Below, piece by piece: positions 11,175 through 21,169 of a DNA stretch of 64,000 nt. The position numbers were made by a program, and so were the translations under genes. Location of the stretch: positions 19,362,822 through 19,426,821 of the forward strand of contig NC_049991.1 of NCBI RefSeq assembly GCF_000003815.2, given 5' to 3'. Below the pieces are notes generated by a model. It was given only the letters and a program-made list of their open reading frames with translations, had not been told where the DNA came from and did not search any database. Position 1 is the stretch's first letter, and each line of letters begins with the position of its first letter. This stretch comes from Branchiostoma floridae (lineage: Eukaryota > Chordata > Leptocardii > Amphioxiformes > Branchiostomatidae).

Positions 11175-12245
11175 CGCATCGCCACGCGCGCCCGACAGAA
11201 TGTCAGGACAAAAAGTGACAGCTCTGACTGGCTTTAAGAACTCTTACTACTCTTAAACCCATGATGTGATCTACTAAGATGGTCGGTCTTGTCTTGCCAC
11301 GCGCGCTCGACAGAATGTCAGCAGAAAAAGTGACAGCTCTGATTGGCTTTAATAACTCTTAATACTGTGACATCCGCGCTCGAAAGGAAATCTATGACGG
11401 CGGCGTCGCGTGTGGTGTCACTGGTTCGGCTCGGAACCTTTTAAAGGTTGCGAGTTCGATACTCGCCGTGCTCCCGACGTTGTGCCCTTGGGAAGGCACT
11501 TTACACGACCTTCCTCACTTCATCCAGGTGTAAGAATGGGTACCTGACTTTGCTTGGTGAGATTAAAGACTACATTTACCTTCTGTGTGCACGTTGCATG
11601 TGGCACTATTAAAATAAGTTACGAACTTGAGTGTAGGGCCACGTTGTCCTCGTCCGTCCCAAACCAAATTTTTAAAAAAATTATGAAAAAATCCATGATG
11701 TGATCTACTGACTGAGACATTACCGTTGGTCTTGCCTAAATGTATGAATGATATGTAGCAACACGCGCGCACTAGCAGAATGTCATGTGTACCCGTGACA
11801 GCTAGCGCTCAGCTTGGGTTCAATAACTCTTAACTACTCTTCCAGCCACGACAAGAAATTTTTGACAGGATGCACTGTCTGAGTCGAGATTACCCGTCCT
11901 GTCTAAATATTTTGCCACGTAAGCCGGGGAGAATGTCATGAGTAAAAGTGACAGCTAGTCTGGCTTGTCTTTGATAAGTCTTACTACTCTCAGTAACTCT
12001 CACTCCTCCGGACAGGATATTTTGACGGAATTTACTGTCTGATTATATATATACGTCTTGTCTAAATGACTAAATATTTAGCCACGGGCGCACTCAACAG
12101 AATGTCATAAGTAACTCTGACAGCTCAGTTTGGCTCCAATGACTAACACTCTGCCCCCCCCCCTCAACAAGACAATCTTGATTACCCGTCTTGTCTAATT
12201 GACTAACGTTAGATATAATGCCACGCGCGCTAGACAGGAAACTTA
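11175..12245. repeat. degenerate tandem array interrupted by a SINE
   Basis: CCACGCGCGC followed by GACAGAATGTCA, GTGACAGCT and GGCTTTAATAACTCTTA recurs at about 11181, 11297, 11760, 11920, 12075 and 12220. Units are about 115-160 bp. A SINE family A copy (11405-11560) separates copies 2 and 3, so the array predates that insertion. Confidence 0.65.
11405..11560 (+). repeat. tRNA-derived SINE, family A (diverged)
   Basis: B-box-like GAGTTCGATACTCG and the body landmarks TTGTGCCCTTGGGAAGGCAC and TTACACGACCTTCCTCAC are in family order, inserted within the 11175-12245 array. Confidence 0.65.
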
Positions 12246-12394
12246 ACACGGCTGGACGATGGGAAAATCGAGCTGACTTGTATGTTGCAACTGAAAATTT
12301 ATCCCATCACATTGAACATGGTCATGGATCGGGGATTCCTTCCGTCATAAACTATCTGCAACCAGAAAAAAATTCAAACCCACAGCATGTCACA

Positions 12395-12545
12395 CCTTAC
12401 CGGTTCAATAGCCAAGTGGGGAGAGTGTTGCTTTCAATTATTCTGAAGGTCGTGAGTTCAATCCCGGGTCATACCAAAGACTTTAAAAACGGTACATGCT
12501 GCTTTTTCTGCTTAGAACTCAGCACTAATGAGCAATACCTCCATT
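12395..12545 (+). repeat. tRNA-derived SINE, family B
   Basis: A tRNA-like head (TCAATAGCCAAGTGGGGAGA, B box GAGTTCAATCCC) is followed by ATACCAAAGACTTTAAAAAC, GTACATGCTGCTTTTTCTGC and CTTAGAACTCAGCAC. Minus-strand relatives occur at 24290-24540 and 29000-29290. The 154-codon frame across this region is a repeat artefact. Confidence 0.7.
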
Positions 12546-12611
12546 TTCACTCACTCTCTCATCACTTTCATAGAGGTAAAAATGGCGTGAGAGCGACGGG
12601 CGCACATATAG

Positions 12612-13819
12612 GAGGGTCTGCATGGGGGGTCCTGACAACGCTTTACGCTAAATTCGGGACGGTCGACAACGCTTTACGTTAAATTCACGAAGGCAGGCAA
12701 CGTTTTACGCTAAATTCAGACAAGCTGACAACGGTTTACGCTAAATTCTGGAAGGCTGGCAACACTCGACAGAGGCGGGGGCGTGCTCCGCAAGAAAGAT
12801 TGAAATTTTGACTCTCTGAAACACTATTCCCTGCAGTTTGAAGGGAAATTTTCGCTGGCAAACAAAGCTAAGTTAAATGGCATATCTAATTAAAGAGTCC
12901 AAGGGGTTCAGCGTAAGCTTATGAGGGTGACGCCAGCCAACTTATTTTTGCCACGTCGAGCGCCGAAGGAAAGTCCGGGAAAATTTTGAAATCCTGCCCC
13001 CCTGAAACGCCAGTTTTTTTGGCTATTATAGAAAACTAAGTGAAATTACATTTCTATCAGTAAAAAATGTGTTTGAGGTTGACACGTCACATCCCCCAGC
13101 CATGATACATATTTTTACGAAGTCGATGACCGAAGGTGAATAGAGTGGCAAAGGAGATCCGGCTAAATTTTGAAATCTTGACCCTCTATAAAACGATATT
13201 TTGTGCATTTTGATGGGCAAATTTCTATTAGCAAAACAGATCTTTGAGGTTGACACACATCCCCAACATATTTTCAGAATTTCGAGTTCCAAAGGCGCGA
13301 GGCGGCACAAGGAGGACCATGGAAATTTTGAAATCTTGACCCTCTAAAATGATATTTCCTGTATTCTGATGGGCAAATTTTGCTGGCAGACTAAGCTAAC
13401 TTCAATGACATTTCTATTTGCAAAAAAAAGAAGATTTTTGAGGGTATATACCATATTTGTACCATGTCGATGACCGAAGGTGAAAGGAGTCGCAAGTGAG
13501 GTCCGGCGAAATTTTGAAATCTTGATCCTCTGAAACGCAATTTCCTGTGTTTTGAAGGACTAAATTTACTGGTAGACTACGTTTCGACTTACGAAATTTG
13601 GGAGGCCAGGCTACGATTTACGGGTAATTTTTAGGCTTAATTACGCTTTACGTGAAATTTTTAGGCTAGATTACGATTTACGTGAAATACACTGGCTACG
13701 CTTTACGGTAAATTTTCCATCCTCACTACGAATTACGTGAAATAAAATAGCTTACCCTACGAATTACGGGAATTAAAAAGGCCTGCCTACGCCTTACGGA
13801 AAAGAGCATGCAGACCCTC
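12612..13819. mobile_element. unclassified DNA element with TTTACG subterminal repeats
   Basis: Inverted ends GAGGGTCTGCATG (12612) and CATGCAGACCCTC (13807-13819) lie inside an ATATA-like flank on both sides, a possible 5-bp target duplication. The first 150 bp carries repeated ACGCTTTACGCTAAATTC units of about 33 bp. The last 230 bp carries related TACG(A/C)TTTACG(T/G) units. The middle has three or four diverged copies of a block with GACCGAAGGTGAA, GAAATCTTGACCCTCT and GATGGGCAAATTT. No transposase frame is seen. Confidence 0.6.
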
Positions 13820-14870
13820 ATATAGTATTACTGCCGACATGTCATTTCAACTCGTCGGCAGATCGAGTTCCTACTGTGCGACAGGGACTTAACGAGACGG
13901 ATGATTAAGTGGGCGTAGCTTCACTGACGACGATGCGTTTTGTCACACCATGTTTGGGCCCCTTTTCCACTGGGAGCCGCCGTTGAGCGTCAAAAATAAC
14001 ACAGATACGTCAATGAAGGCAAGACGCCTTGGTAATAAAACACACCAAATCATGTTACTTAATCAACTGGATAGATTTAAGAAACGGTGAGACGTTTCAG
14101 ATAGCTTCCACTATATTTCGTCACTGTCACTGTAGTAGTGAATGCTACCTGAAACGACTGGCCGTTCCCCAAATCTAGTACATGTAGCCAGTTGCTTGAT
14201 CATGAGTAATTGTAATAGAGCCCATATTGACAATATCTGTTTAAAATGATTCTTGGGTGGGTTCTTAGAAATCCACAGATTCTGATAATCACTGATAAAC
14301 ATCTTGTATTTTAGCTGACCAGCCTAGATGAGATAAGGAAGAACAAAGAGGCGATCACAGTTAATTAATGACCTGTCAAGTACATGTGGTAAAAATTTGT
14401 TTTGGTTAGTCAGCACCCAGCTAGGAGATAAAAAGGAGGAACACCAGAGTTCTATAGTTCAGTTCAGAGCGAGAGGATACACAGAGACAGTCATGATGTG
14501 ACAGAGGAGAATAAAGATCGTTTCTCGGCCACGGCAGATCTTGTGCGTCTGTGATTCATTTTCTACGACACCAGTCCCATCTTCCTTCTTTACATAATTG
14601 TTTTCTTGAATACTTTGTGGCCATTCCATAATGGGCTGAAAGATTACGAAACACACACAAAAAACGTAGTACAAAGGAAAGTTTTCATCAGATTCATTGG
14701 CACTTCTTCTGAGTTTTAATCGTTAAACGGACGCCGCCTTGTGCACGTCGGGTCAGCGACAACACATACGTATCTCCAACCAGACGTGTCAGCTGGATAA
14801 ATAATAAAAGAGGAAGAATTTGGCCAAATAGGTTGTCATGGGATTTCAGCCAGTCTTTTTCAGTCTGCCC
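13820..14870. other. intergenic sequence, nothing recognised
   Basis: No gene or repeat family could be supported. Two minus-strand frames of 63-71 codons have no recognisable motif. Confidence 0.4.
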
Positions 14871-14953
14871 AGCCTGGGTACCATCATTTCTACCGGGGCT
14901 CCTTAAAACAAGAGTGTAAGGAGCTCCGGTAAAAATCGGATGGTACCCAGGCT
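14871..14953. repeat. palindromic hairpin (short MITE)
   Basis: AGCCTGGGTACCAT pairs with ATGGTACCCAGGCT, and a second inner pair GGGGCTCCTTA/TAAGGAGCTCC surrounds an 11-bp loop. The whole 83-bp segment could fold back. AGCCTGG-type ends also occur at 44702-44863. Confidence 0.65.
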
Positions 14954-15159
14954 ACAGTTGGTACCGGTTAGTTAACTCCTTGGCTTTTTACCTCCAACTT
15001 GTCTTTTATCCCTAACTTGGTCATAGTCCCCTATTACTATTCCACCAGTCGGACGGAGTCTGGTAGAGACTACACAATAGACGGGTTTGGAGTTCCGGAC
15101 TATTAAGGTGGGTTCACACGTGCGTATATATGTAAGTCGTATGAGGCGCGCATGGAAGT

Positions 15160-15355
15160 ATTTGCCTCCACCAGGCCCCACAGGTCGTTGTAACAATAAT
15201 AGATATTGGACAAACGTAAACAGGTAATATGTTCGAAGAGTTAGCTGGGTCGTTAACCATACCTCTCGGTCAGCTAACTCATCTGGCATGTTACGTATCT
15301 ATATTTGTCCAATTTGTACTATTTTTCCCGCGACCTGTGGAGCCTGGTAGAGACT
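15160..15355. repeat. MITE-like element of the CCTCTACCAGGC family
   Basis: GCCTCCACCAGGCCCCACAG at the left is inverted as CTGTGGAGCCTGGTAGAGAC at the right. The inner arms share AGTTAGCTG/CAGCTAACTC and ATTGGACAAA/TTTGTCCAAT. Related termini are present at 7690-8045. Confidence 0.6.
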
Positions 15356-15732
15356 AAGAGCGTTATACGCACCTCAAACGTACTTGAATATATATGCATA
15401 TGTGACCCCACCTTAAAGTCAAGAGGACGGAGTGTGGTAGAGACTACACAATAGACGGGTTTGGAGTTCAGACTCAAGGACTCAGGTCAAGAGGACGGAT
15501 CGCCCACGCTCTCTTCTACTGGGACTCGGAGATTAGAGACGAGAGCGTGCCGCTTCTCACATTCAGACGTGCAGGCCGAAACTTTATGCTTCCCTTATCC
15601 CGCTGGGTTTCTACCTCCGATCGCATGACAAATACCTGTTGACATGACGTCTGACCTCCTAAGCTGCTGCCATTTTCCCTCGTTCGGACGTACTCAATTA
15701 TACTGTAAAAGTGGAAATGTCATCCTCCTACA
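15356..15732. other. intergenic sequence, local duplication
   Basis: GAGACTACACAATAGACGGG occurs here (about 15441) and upstream (about 15065). No gene is seen. Confidence 0.4.
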
Positions 15733-16080
15733 GCCCCGTTTACAAATCAAGAATTCGGCTCGGCCGACTTGTCAGCGAGCTCCAACTGGGCATTTTCGGC
15801 CGGACTATGACCGGCGTTTGGGCGATTACGCGGGCTTCGGGCGACTTTTAACAGCTCGTCCGTTGGGATTTAAACCTCCATGTGATGTCAGTTGTGCACC
15901 AAAAAAGCAGGAAAGACTATGACTTGAACTTTCCGGAGGGAAACACCGAGCCCCGTCCAATTTGTGACGGTGCAGATTATTTGATAAAAAGTAAAGCCGA
16001 TGCTCGGGCGATGTTGATTTTCGGCGAGCTCTGACCGATCTACAAATTCGGCCGGCGTCCGTATGAATTGTAAACGGGGC
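15733..16080. repeat. MITE with GCCCCGTTTACAA inverted ends
   Basis: The left end GCCCCGTTTACAA and right end TTGTAAACGGGGC are perfect inverses. Inside, GAATTCGGC/GCCGAATT-like arms and GTCAGCGAGCTC/GAGCTCTGAC extend the inverted structure. The enclosed open frames on both strands are not genes. Confidence 0.65.
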
Positions 16081-17384
16081 TTACGCACGGTCCCCAACGG
16101 CTAGCTAACTCGCCTATTGACCACAAGGAGTTTCGACACGACTATGGTCCCTCTGCGTAGGAGAGTGGGAAATGTTCGCAAGGATTTAATTTTGCGAAAG
16201 GTGGGAAATATACCATTCGTCATGGCTGCAACTGGCAGGGAAAAGAGCAAAAACTTTCGCGATGGTTTTAATGTAACAGTGTCGTCCAGGGACTGTTAAA
16301 TTGAAGACGCCAAACGGCTTAAGCCTTTTGGCCGAACGGTTTGAGTTTGTGAGCTGGCGGCCGGGGATCGGCGCGGGTTCGAGTCCGGATATTTGTATAT
16401 AATATACTGTCTCTACTCCCTTCTTGTTTGAACGTCAAGCTCGCTGTGAAGTGATCACGGTCTGAAATATGAATCAGGCCGCAAATATTTCTCCTTTTAC
16501 TGTATTTCATCTCTGGTTACACTCTTCGCGTCCAATTTGCTGCCGCCTCTGATCCGATCCAGAAATGATAACAACAGGTGATAATGGTCAAATTGGTACA
16601 TAGAGCGTTATGACTTCGCAATCAAAACGCTTGATCCGCGTTTAGGGCTAAATATATAGAGGGGTTTAAGACAACTGGCCAATTTCCTGTTTTCTAAGAT
16701 AAACGATGGAAATGATAAAAATGCAGTACAGGAATACAAGCTAGATTTTCTTTGATATTAAAGGGAGGCCCCTTGGGTTTATATCCTGCCCGCAGCGTGC
16801 AGCCTGGCGGGTGTTTCTTGTCCGACGTGAATGGCTTTTTGGCGGATGAAATTACGTGAAATTGTCATTCCGAAAAATTATCTACATTATGTCTTTCTGT
16901 AGTAAAACGGCAATCGCCAGTACTAGAATTAGAAATGACATGAACTGTTTTAGTGTTTGTTTACATAAGTTTACGTACGTTCCTAAGCGATTCCTTACTA
17001 CGTTGTATCGTTCACGGTTTGGTTTGCATTTGCTGATTTGCGAATTAAAAGCACATTTGTGCTCCCTCCAAACGCGTGCTAGTGTCTTGGTGATCTTTTA
17101 ATTTCAAGTAAAAGCATTAGTCTGGTAACGAGAAAAGCATTTTGCCACACGGCAAAGAGATAGTTACATGTGTGGGGGCGACACGCGTATCCCTCTGGCT
17201 AGCATAGCGTCAACAACGATTTGTACATTACCATAAAAGGTAGCGCTGTAATCGAGGGAATGCTGTTGGTAAATGAACCAAGAAGGTCCTTACCTCCTGG
17301 AATGAATGAATGGAAGACTTAATTGTACATTTATGCTCTTGCAAGCTCTTGGTGATATTGCAGAAGTATAGATACAGTGAAATA
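16081..17384. other. intergenic sequence with a tRNA-like motif
   Basis: At 16325-16395 a B-box-like GGTTCGAGTCC follows a G/C-rich possible tRNA body, too diverged to call a tRNA. The rest shows no gene. A plus-strand frame at 16856-17101 lacks recognisable motifs. Confidence 0.4.
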
Positions 17385-17700
17385 ATTATGTGATATTATA
17401 TATTAAGTATATGTAGTTATATAGATATTATACATCTGTAACAAGAGTCCAAAGACCACATACGTCCATGAAATACTTAGAGCCTTTCATGAAGATTTGA
17501 CTCATTGATTATGCAAATGAGGCTCTAATAAGCATCACAAACATGTACCCCTGTAAATTTTGTATTTAGACAGCCCTTTGTAATAGCCACGGCTATGTGG
17601 GCGACCTTGGCTGCCTGTTATGTCAGCCAAACGAATAAACAATAAACAAACCCTTATAAACTGCCTCATCCAAGTTTTTGTGATTTTAGAAATGATTTTC
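17385..17700. repeat. dispersed repeat, possible LINE 3' end (copy 2)
   Basis: Second copy of the 10500-10830 repeat with the same order of landmarks and the same A-rich end. It differs by small indels, for example loss of a few bases before TAGCCACGGCTA. Confidence 0.6.
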
Positions 17701-18889
17701 CAGACTGGAAGTGCGGTGGTGTCAAATGGCTCAATGACTAAAGATGGAACTACAAGCTAGGGTGCGTTGATGCACGGTGGACAGGTTTCTCTGCAGCTGA
17801 TGACATCAGACCAGCTGACATAACTTCTTGTGGTGTATCATCGGTGAAAGTTTCATCAGTCAATCACTAGCAAATCATCAGTACTGGCATCTTACTGATC
17901 ATTACTGACAGCCAGTACTTATCGGCTACTGATATATTACTGTCATGAAGGTACTACAAGTAATTATTCACAAATTATGCACATTTTCAATAACAGATCA
18001 GTTGCTGAATCAGGTAGGCTGCCACAGAAATCAGTACATGTCAGTAGTAGATCAGTAGCAGATCATTAATCAAATAATTAATTAGCTGACAGTAGAGGAT
18101 CAGCACTAGGTCAGTAGTTAAATCAAGGACTCAAATACTCATCTTTGGTGTCAGCTGGCCTGGCTTCAGGAACACTTACACAAAACATTATCTAACAGTT
18201 TTATATCAGTAGCAGATAAGTAATTGATTCAGTAACTGACAGTCCTGACAAGTCCAAGCTTTGCAATAGCTATAAAATGTATTTCAGACTCTGACACAAC
18301 AGAAAGTATGAGTTAAGTAAACAACACAATGTCTTGTTGAACCATCGTCATGCATGAGAAGCACCACCAAAGTAGCACTGTAGATATCACAACCATGCTA
18401 GATCTTTAAATACATGGATTTCTTGTGCTCGACATAACCATAGTAAATTTCTTAATTATGAAGTATCATTATGAAATGTTATTCAAATTGATACCACAAA
18501 ACACACAAGATATTGACCTGAAAATAACATATGTACACACACACACAAAAAAAAACTGGAATTTTCAATGCAGCTCTTTCAGCAATTTCTTCATCACTTT
18601 GTAACTTAATCAATCAGATTCCACATCTCTAAGTTTTTAATACTGGCCTCTTGGTAATTCAAGTTCTGATTGATGATATTAAATTCCTTCGTCACTATAT
18701 ACATGTAATTTATGTACTATACTATGTAAAAACATAGCACGTGTAATATCAGCAGAATAGTTTCATCAGGTGAATGAATCACTGGAGAACAAAGTCCCTT
18801 GTTCGCAACAACTGAATTAATATCTAGCAAAAATTTTCCTCACATTTGTTCTCCAGTTACTTACCATTACATTTGTAGAATACAGTAAA
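17701..18889. other. intergenic sequence downstream of the kelch-like gene
   Basis: AT-rich, with many scattered CAGTA/GATCAGTAG words at 17860-18240 that look like decayed simple repeats. No gene is supported. Confidence 0.4.
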
Positions 18890-20694
18890 ATTACCATGGC
18901 TGCATGAACTATCAACTACGTATACTTGGTTTGAAAGAAGTGGTGACCAGCAAATGAAGTCGCGACGCCGCCCTGCTCTGCAACGGCCTGTCCGCTATAC
19001 ACTCCAGTTCCTCTAAAGAGTCATGTACATGTATGTACAATACAGCAACAATATCATGGCTGCATGAAGTATCAACTACTTGCTTTGAAAGAAGTGATGA
19101 CCAGCAATGGCTGAATGAAGTCGCGACGCCGCCCTGCTTTGCAAAGACCTGTCCGCTATACACTCGAATCCGTCTAAAGAGTCATGTACATGTATGTACA
19201 TTATCATGGATGCATGAAGTATCAACTACTTGGTTTGAAAGAAGTGGTGACCAGCAATGGCTGAATGAAGTCGCGACGCCACCCTGCTCTGCAACGGCCT
19301 GTCTGCTATACACTCCAGTCCGTCTAAAGAGTCATGTACATATATCATGTATGTACAATACAGCAACAATATCATGGCTGCATGAAGTATCAACTACTTG
19401 CTTTGAAAGAAGTGATGACCAGCAATGGCTGAATGAAGTCGCGACGCCGCCCTGCTTTGCAAAGACCTGTCCGCTATACACTCGAATCCGTCTAAAGAGT
19501 CATGTACATGTATGTACAATACAGTAACAATGCAATGGCTGCATGAAGTATCGACTACTTGGTTTGAAAGAAGTGGTGACCAGCAATGGCTGAATGAAGT
19601 CGCGACGCCACCCTGCTCTGCAACGGCCTGTCTGCTATACACTCCAGTCCCTCTAAAGAGTCATGTACATATATGTACATTATCATGGATGCATGAAGTA
19701 TTAACTACTTGGTTTGAAAGAAGTGGTGACCAGCGATGGCTGAATGAAGTCGCGACGCCGCCCTGCTTTGCAAAGACCTGTCCGCTATACACTCCAGTCC
19801 CTCTAAAGAGTCATGTACATGTATGTACAATACCAGGGCTTGAAATACTTTTTTCTGCATACCTGCACTGGTGCAGGTAACATTGAAAATTACCTGCACC
19901 AGACAAATTTTACCTGCACCACTCTTAATTTAGGAAATATGGATCATACTAAAATTTTTCAGGAACAATTGCTATTTTCTCTCCTATACTTTATAGGTCG
20001 TAACATTCAATGCAGCTAATAACAATCCACATACACTTACATCATATGACATGTATTTATAAAACCCAGTACATGGACCAGTGCAGGTTATGTGCAGGTA
20101 GACACCAGAAATACCTGCACAGCTCCAATTTCACCTGCACTATAGTGTATATGCAGGTGGTATTTCGAGCCCTGAATACAGTAACAATACAATGGCTGCA
20201 TGAAGTATCAACTACTTGGTTTGAAAGAAGTGGTGACCAGCAATGGCTGAATGAAGTCTTGACGCCGCCCTGCCTTGCAAAGACCTGTCCGCTATACACT
20301 CCAATCCCTCTAAAGAGTCATGTACATGTATGTACAATACAGTAACAATGCAATGGCTGCATGAAGTATCGACTACTTGGTTTGAAAGAAGTGGTGACCA
20401 GCAATGGCTGAATGAAGTCGCGACGACGCCCTGCTTTGCAAAGACCTGTCCGCTATACACTCCAATCCCTCCAAAGAGTCATGTACATGTATGTACAATA
20501 CAGTAACAATATCATGGCTGCATGAAGTATTGACTACTTGGTTTGAAAGAAGTGATGACCAGCAATGGCTGAATGAAGTCGCGACGACGCCCTGCCTTGC
20601 AAAGACCTGTCTGCTATACGCTCCAGTCCCTCCAAAGAGTCATGTACATGTATGTACAATACAGTAACAATATCATGGCTGCATGAAGTATTAA
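18890..20694 (-). repeat. array of kelch-like terminal-exon ends (about 161 bp x 9)
   Basis: Nine copies of an approximately 161-bp unit lie directly downstream of the kelch-like stop codon. Each corresponds to the last 32 codons of the coding sequence, the stop and about 65 bp of 3' flank. CAGCAATGGCTGAATGAAGTC, GACCTGTCCGCTATACACTC and GTCATGTACATGTATGTACA mark each unit. The array is split by a hAT-like insertion at 19834-20174. If the kelch-like transcript extends this far, the array is its 3'UTR. The open frames of up to 164 codons here are repeat artefacts. Confidence 0.85.
19834..20174. mobile_element. non-autonomous hAT-like element (5-bp target duplication)
   Basis: CAGGGCTTGAAATAC at the left is inverted as GTATTTCGAGCCCTG at the right. 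The flanks give a clean duplication of AATAC when compared with uninterrupted neighbouring array units. Internally there are many TACCTGCACC/GGTGCAGGTA words in both orientations. A relative with the same termini and a different 5-bp duplication (TTAAA) is at 55399-55722. CAGGG ends with 5-bp duplications fit the hAT5 type (family assignment inferred). Confidence 0.75.
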
Positions 20695-21169
20695 CTACTT
20701 GGTTTGAAAGAAGTGATGACCAGCAATGGCTGAATGAAGTCGCGCCGCCGCCCTGCTCTGCAACGGCCTGTCCGCTATACACTCCAGGCCCTCCAGGTGC
20801 AGACGTCCCGTAGTGCAGGCAAAGTTCTCAAACCTCACCACCTCCCTCTCGTTCAGGCACCACTGTCCGAACGGCCAGGGGAGGTCCGTGGGCGAGAAGA
20901 AGTAGACGTCCCGCATGCCCCCCTCCCCGGCGCCGCAGAGATACAGCCGCCCGTCCAGCGCCACCAATCCCACTCCTGACACCACGTTGTAGGGAAGCAC
21001 CACGCCCGGCTCCCACTTCTCCTTCTCGGGGTCGTACATCTCCATGGTAACCTGGCCCTGCCACGCCCCCACCGCGTAGATCTTTCCGTCGAGAGCCGCC
21101 ACGCCAGCCTTCATCCGGGCAATGGACATGGGCGCAAGCTCGGTCCACGTGTCGGTCGCGGGCTGGTAC
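20695..21169 (-). CDS. kelch-like terminal exon (last kelch repeats and repeat-derived tail)
   Basis: Acceptor TACCACAG before 21169, stop TAG at 20697-20695. It encodes the last kelch blades (YQPATDTWTELAPM, KIYAVGAW, MYDPEKEKWEPGV, RLYLCGAG). The final 32 residues (from EGLECIADRP to HHFFQTK) have no kelch features and match the unit of the downstream 161-bp array. The protein's C-terminus is therefore either the founder of that array or was replaced by it. Confidence 0.88.

Noticed and set aside
12218..12682. 154-codon plus-strand open frame
   Set aside because: It crosses a SINE family B copy and the start of a DNA element. No domain or splice support.
19033..19880. Open frames of 164 and 122 codons with repeated HEVSTTWFERSGDQQWLNEV
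   Set aside because: They are the antisense reading of the 161-bp array derived from the kelch-like terminal exon.
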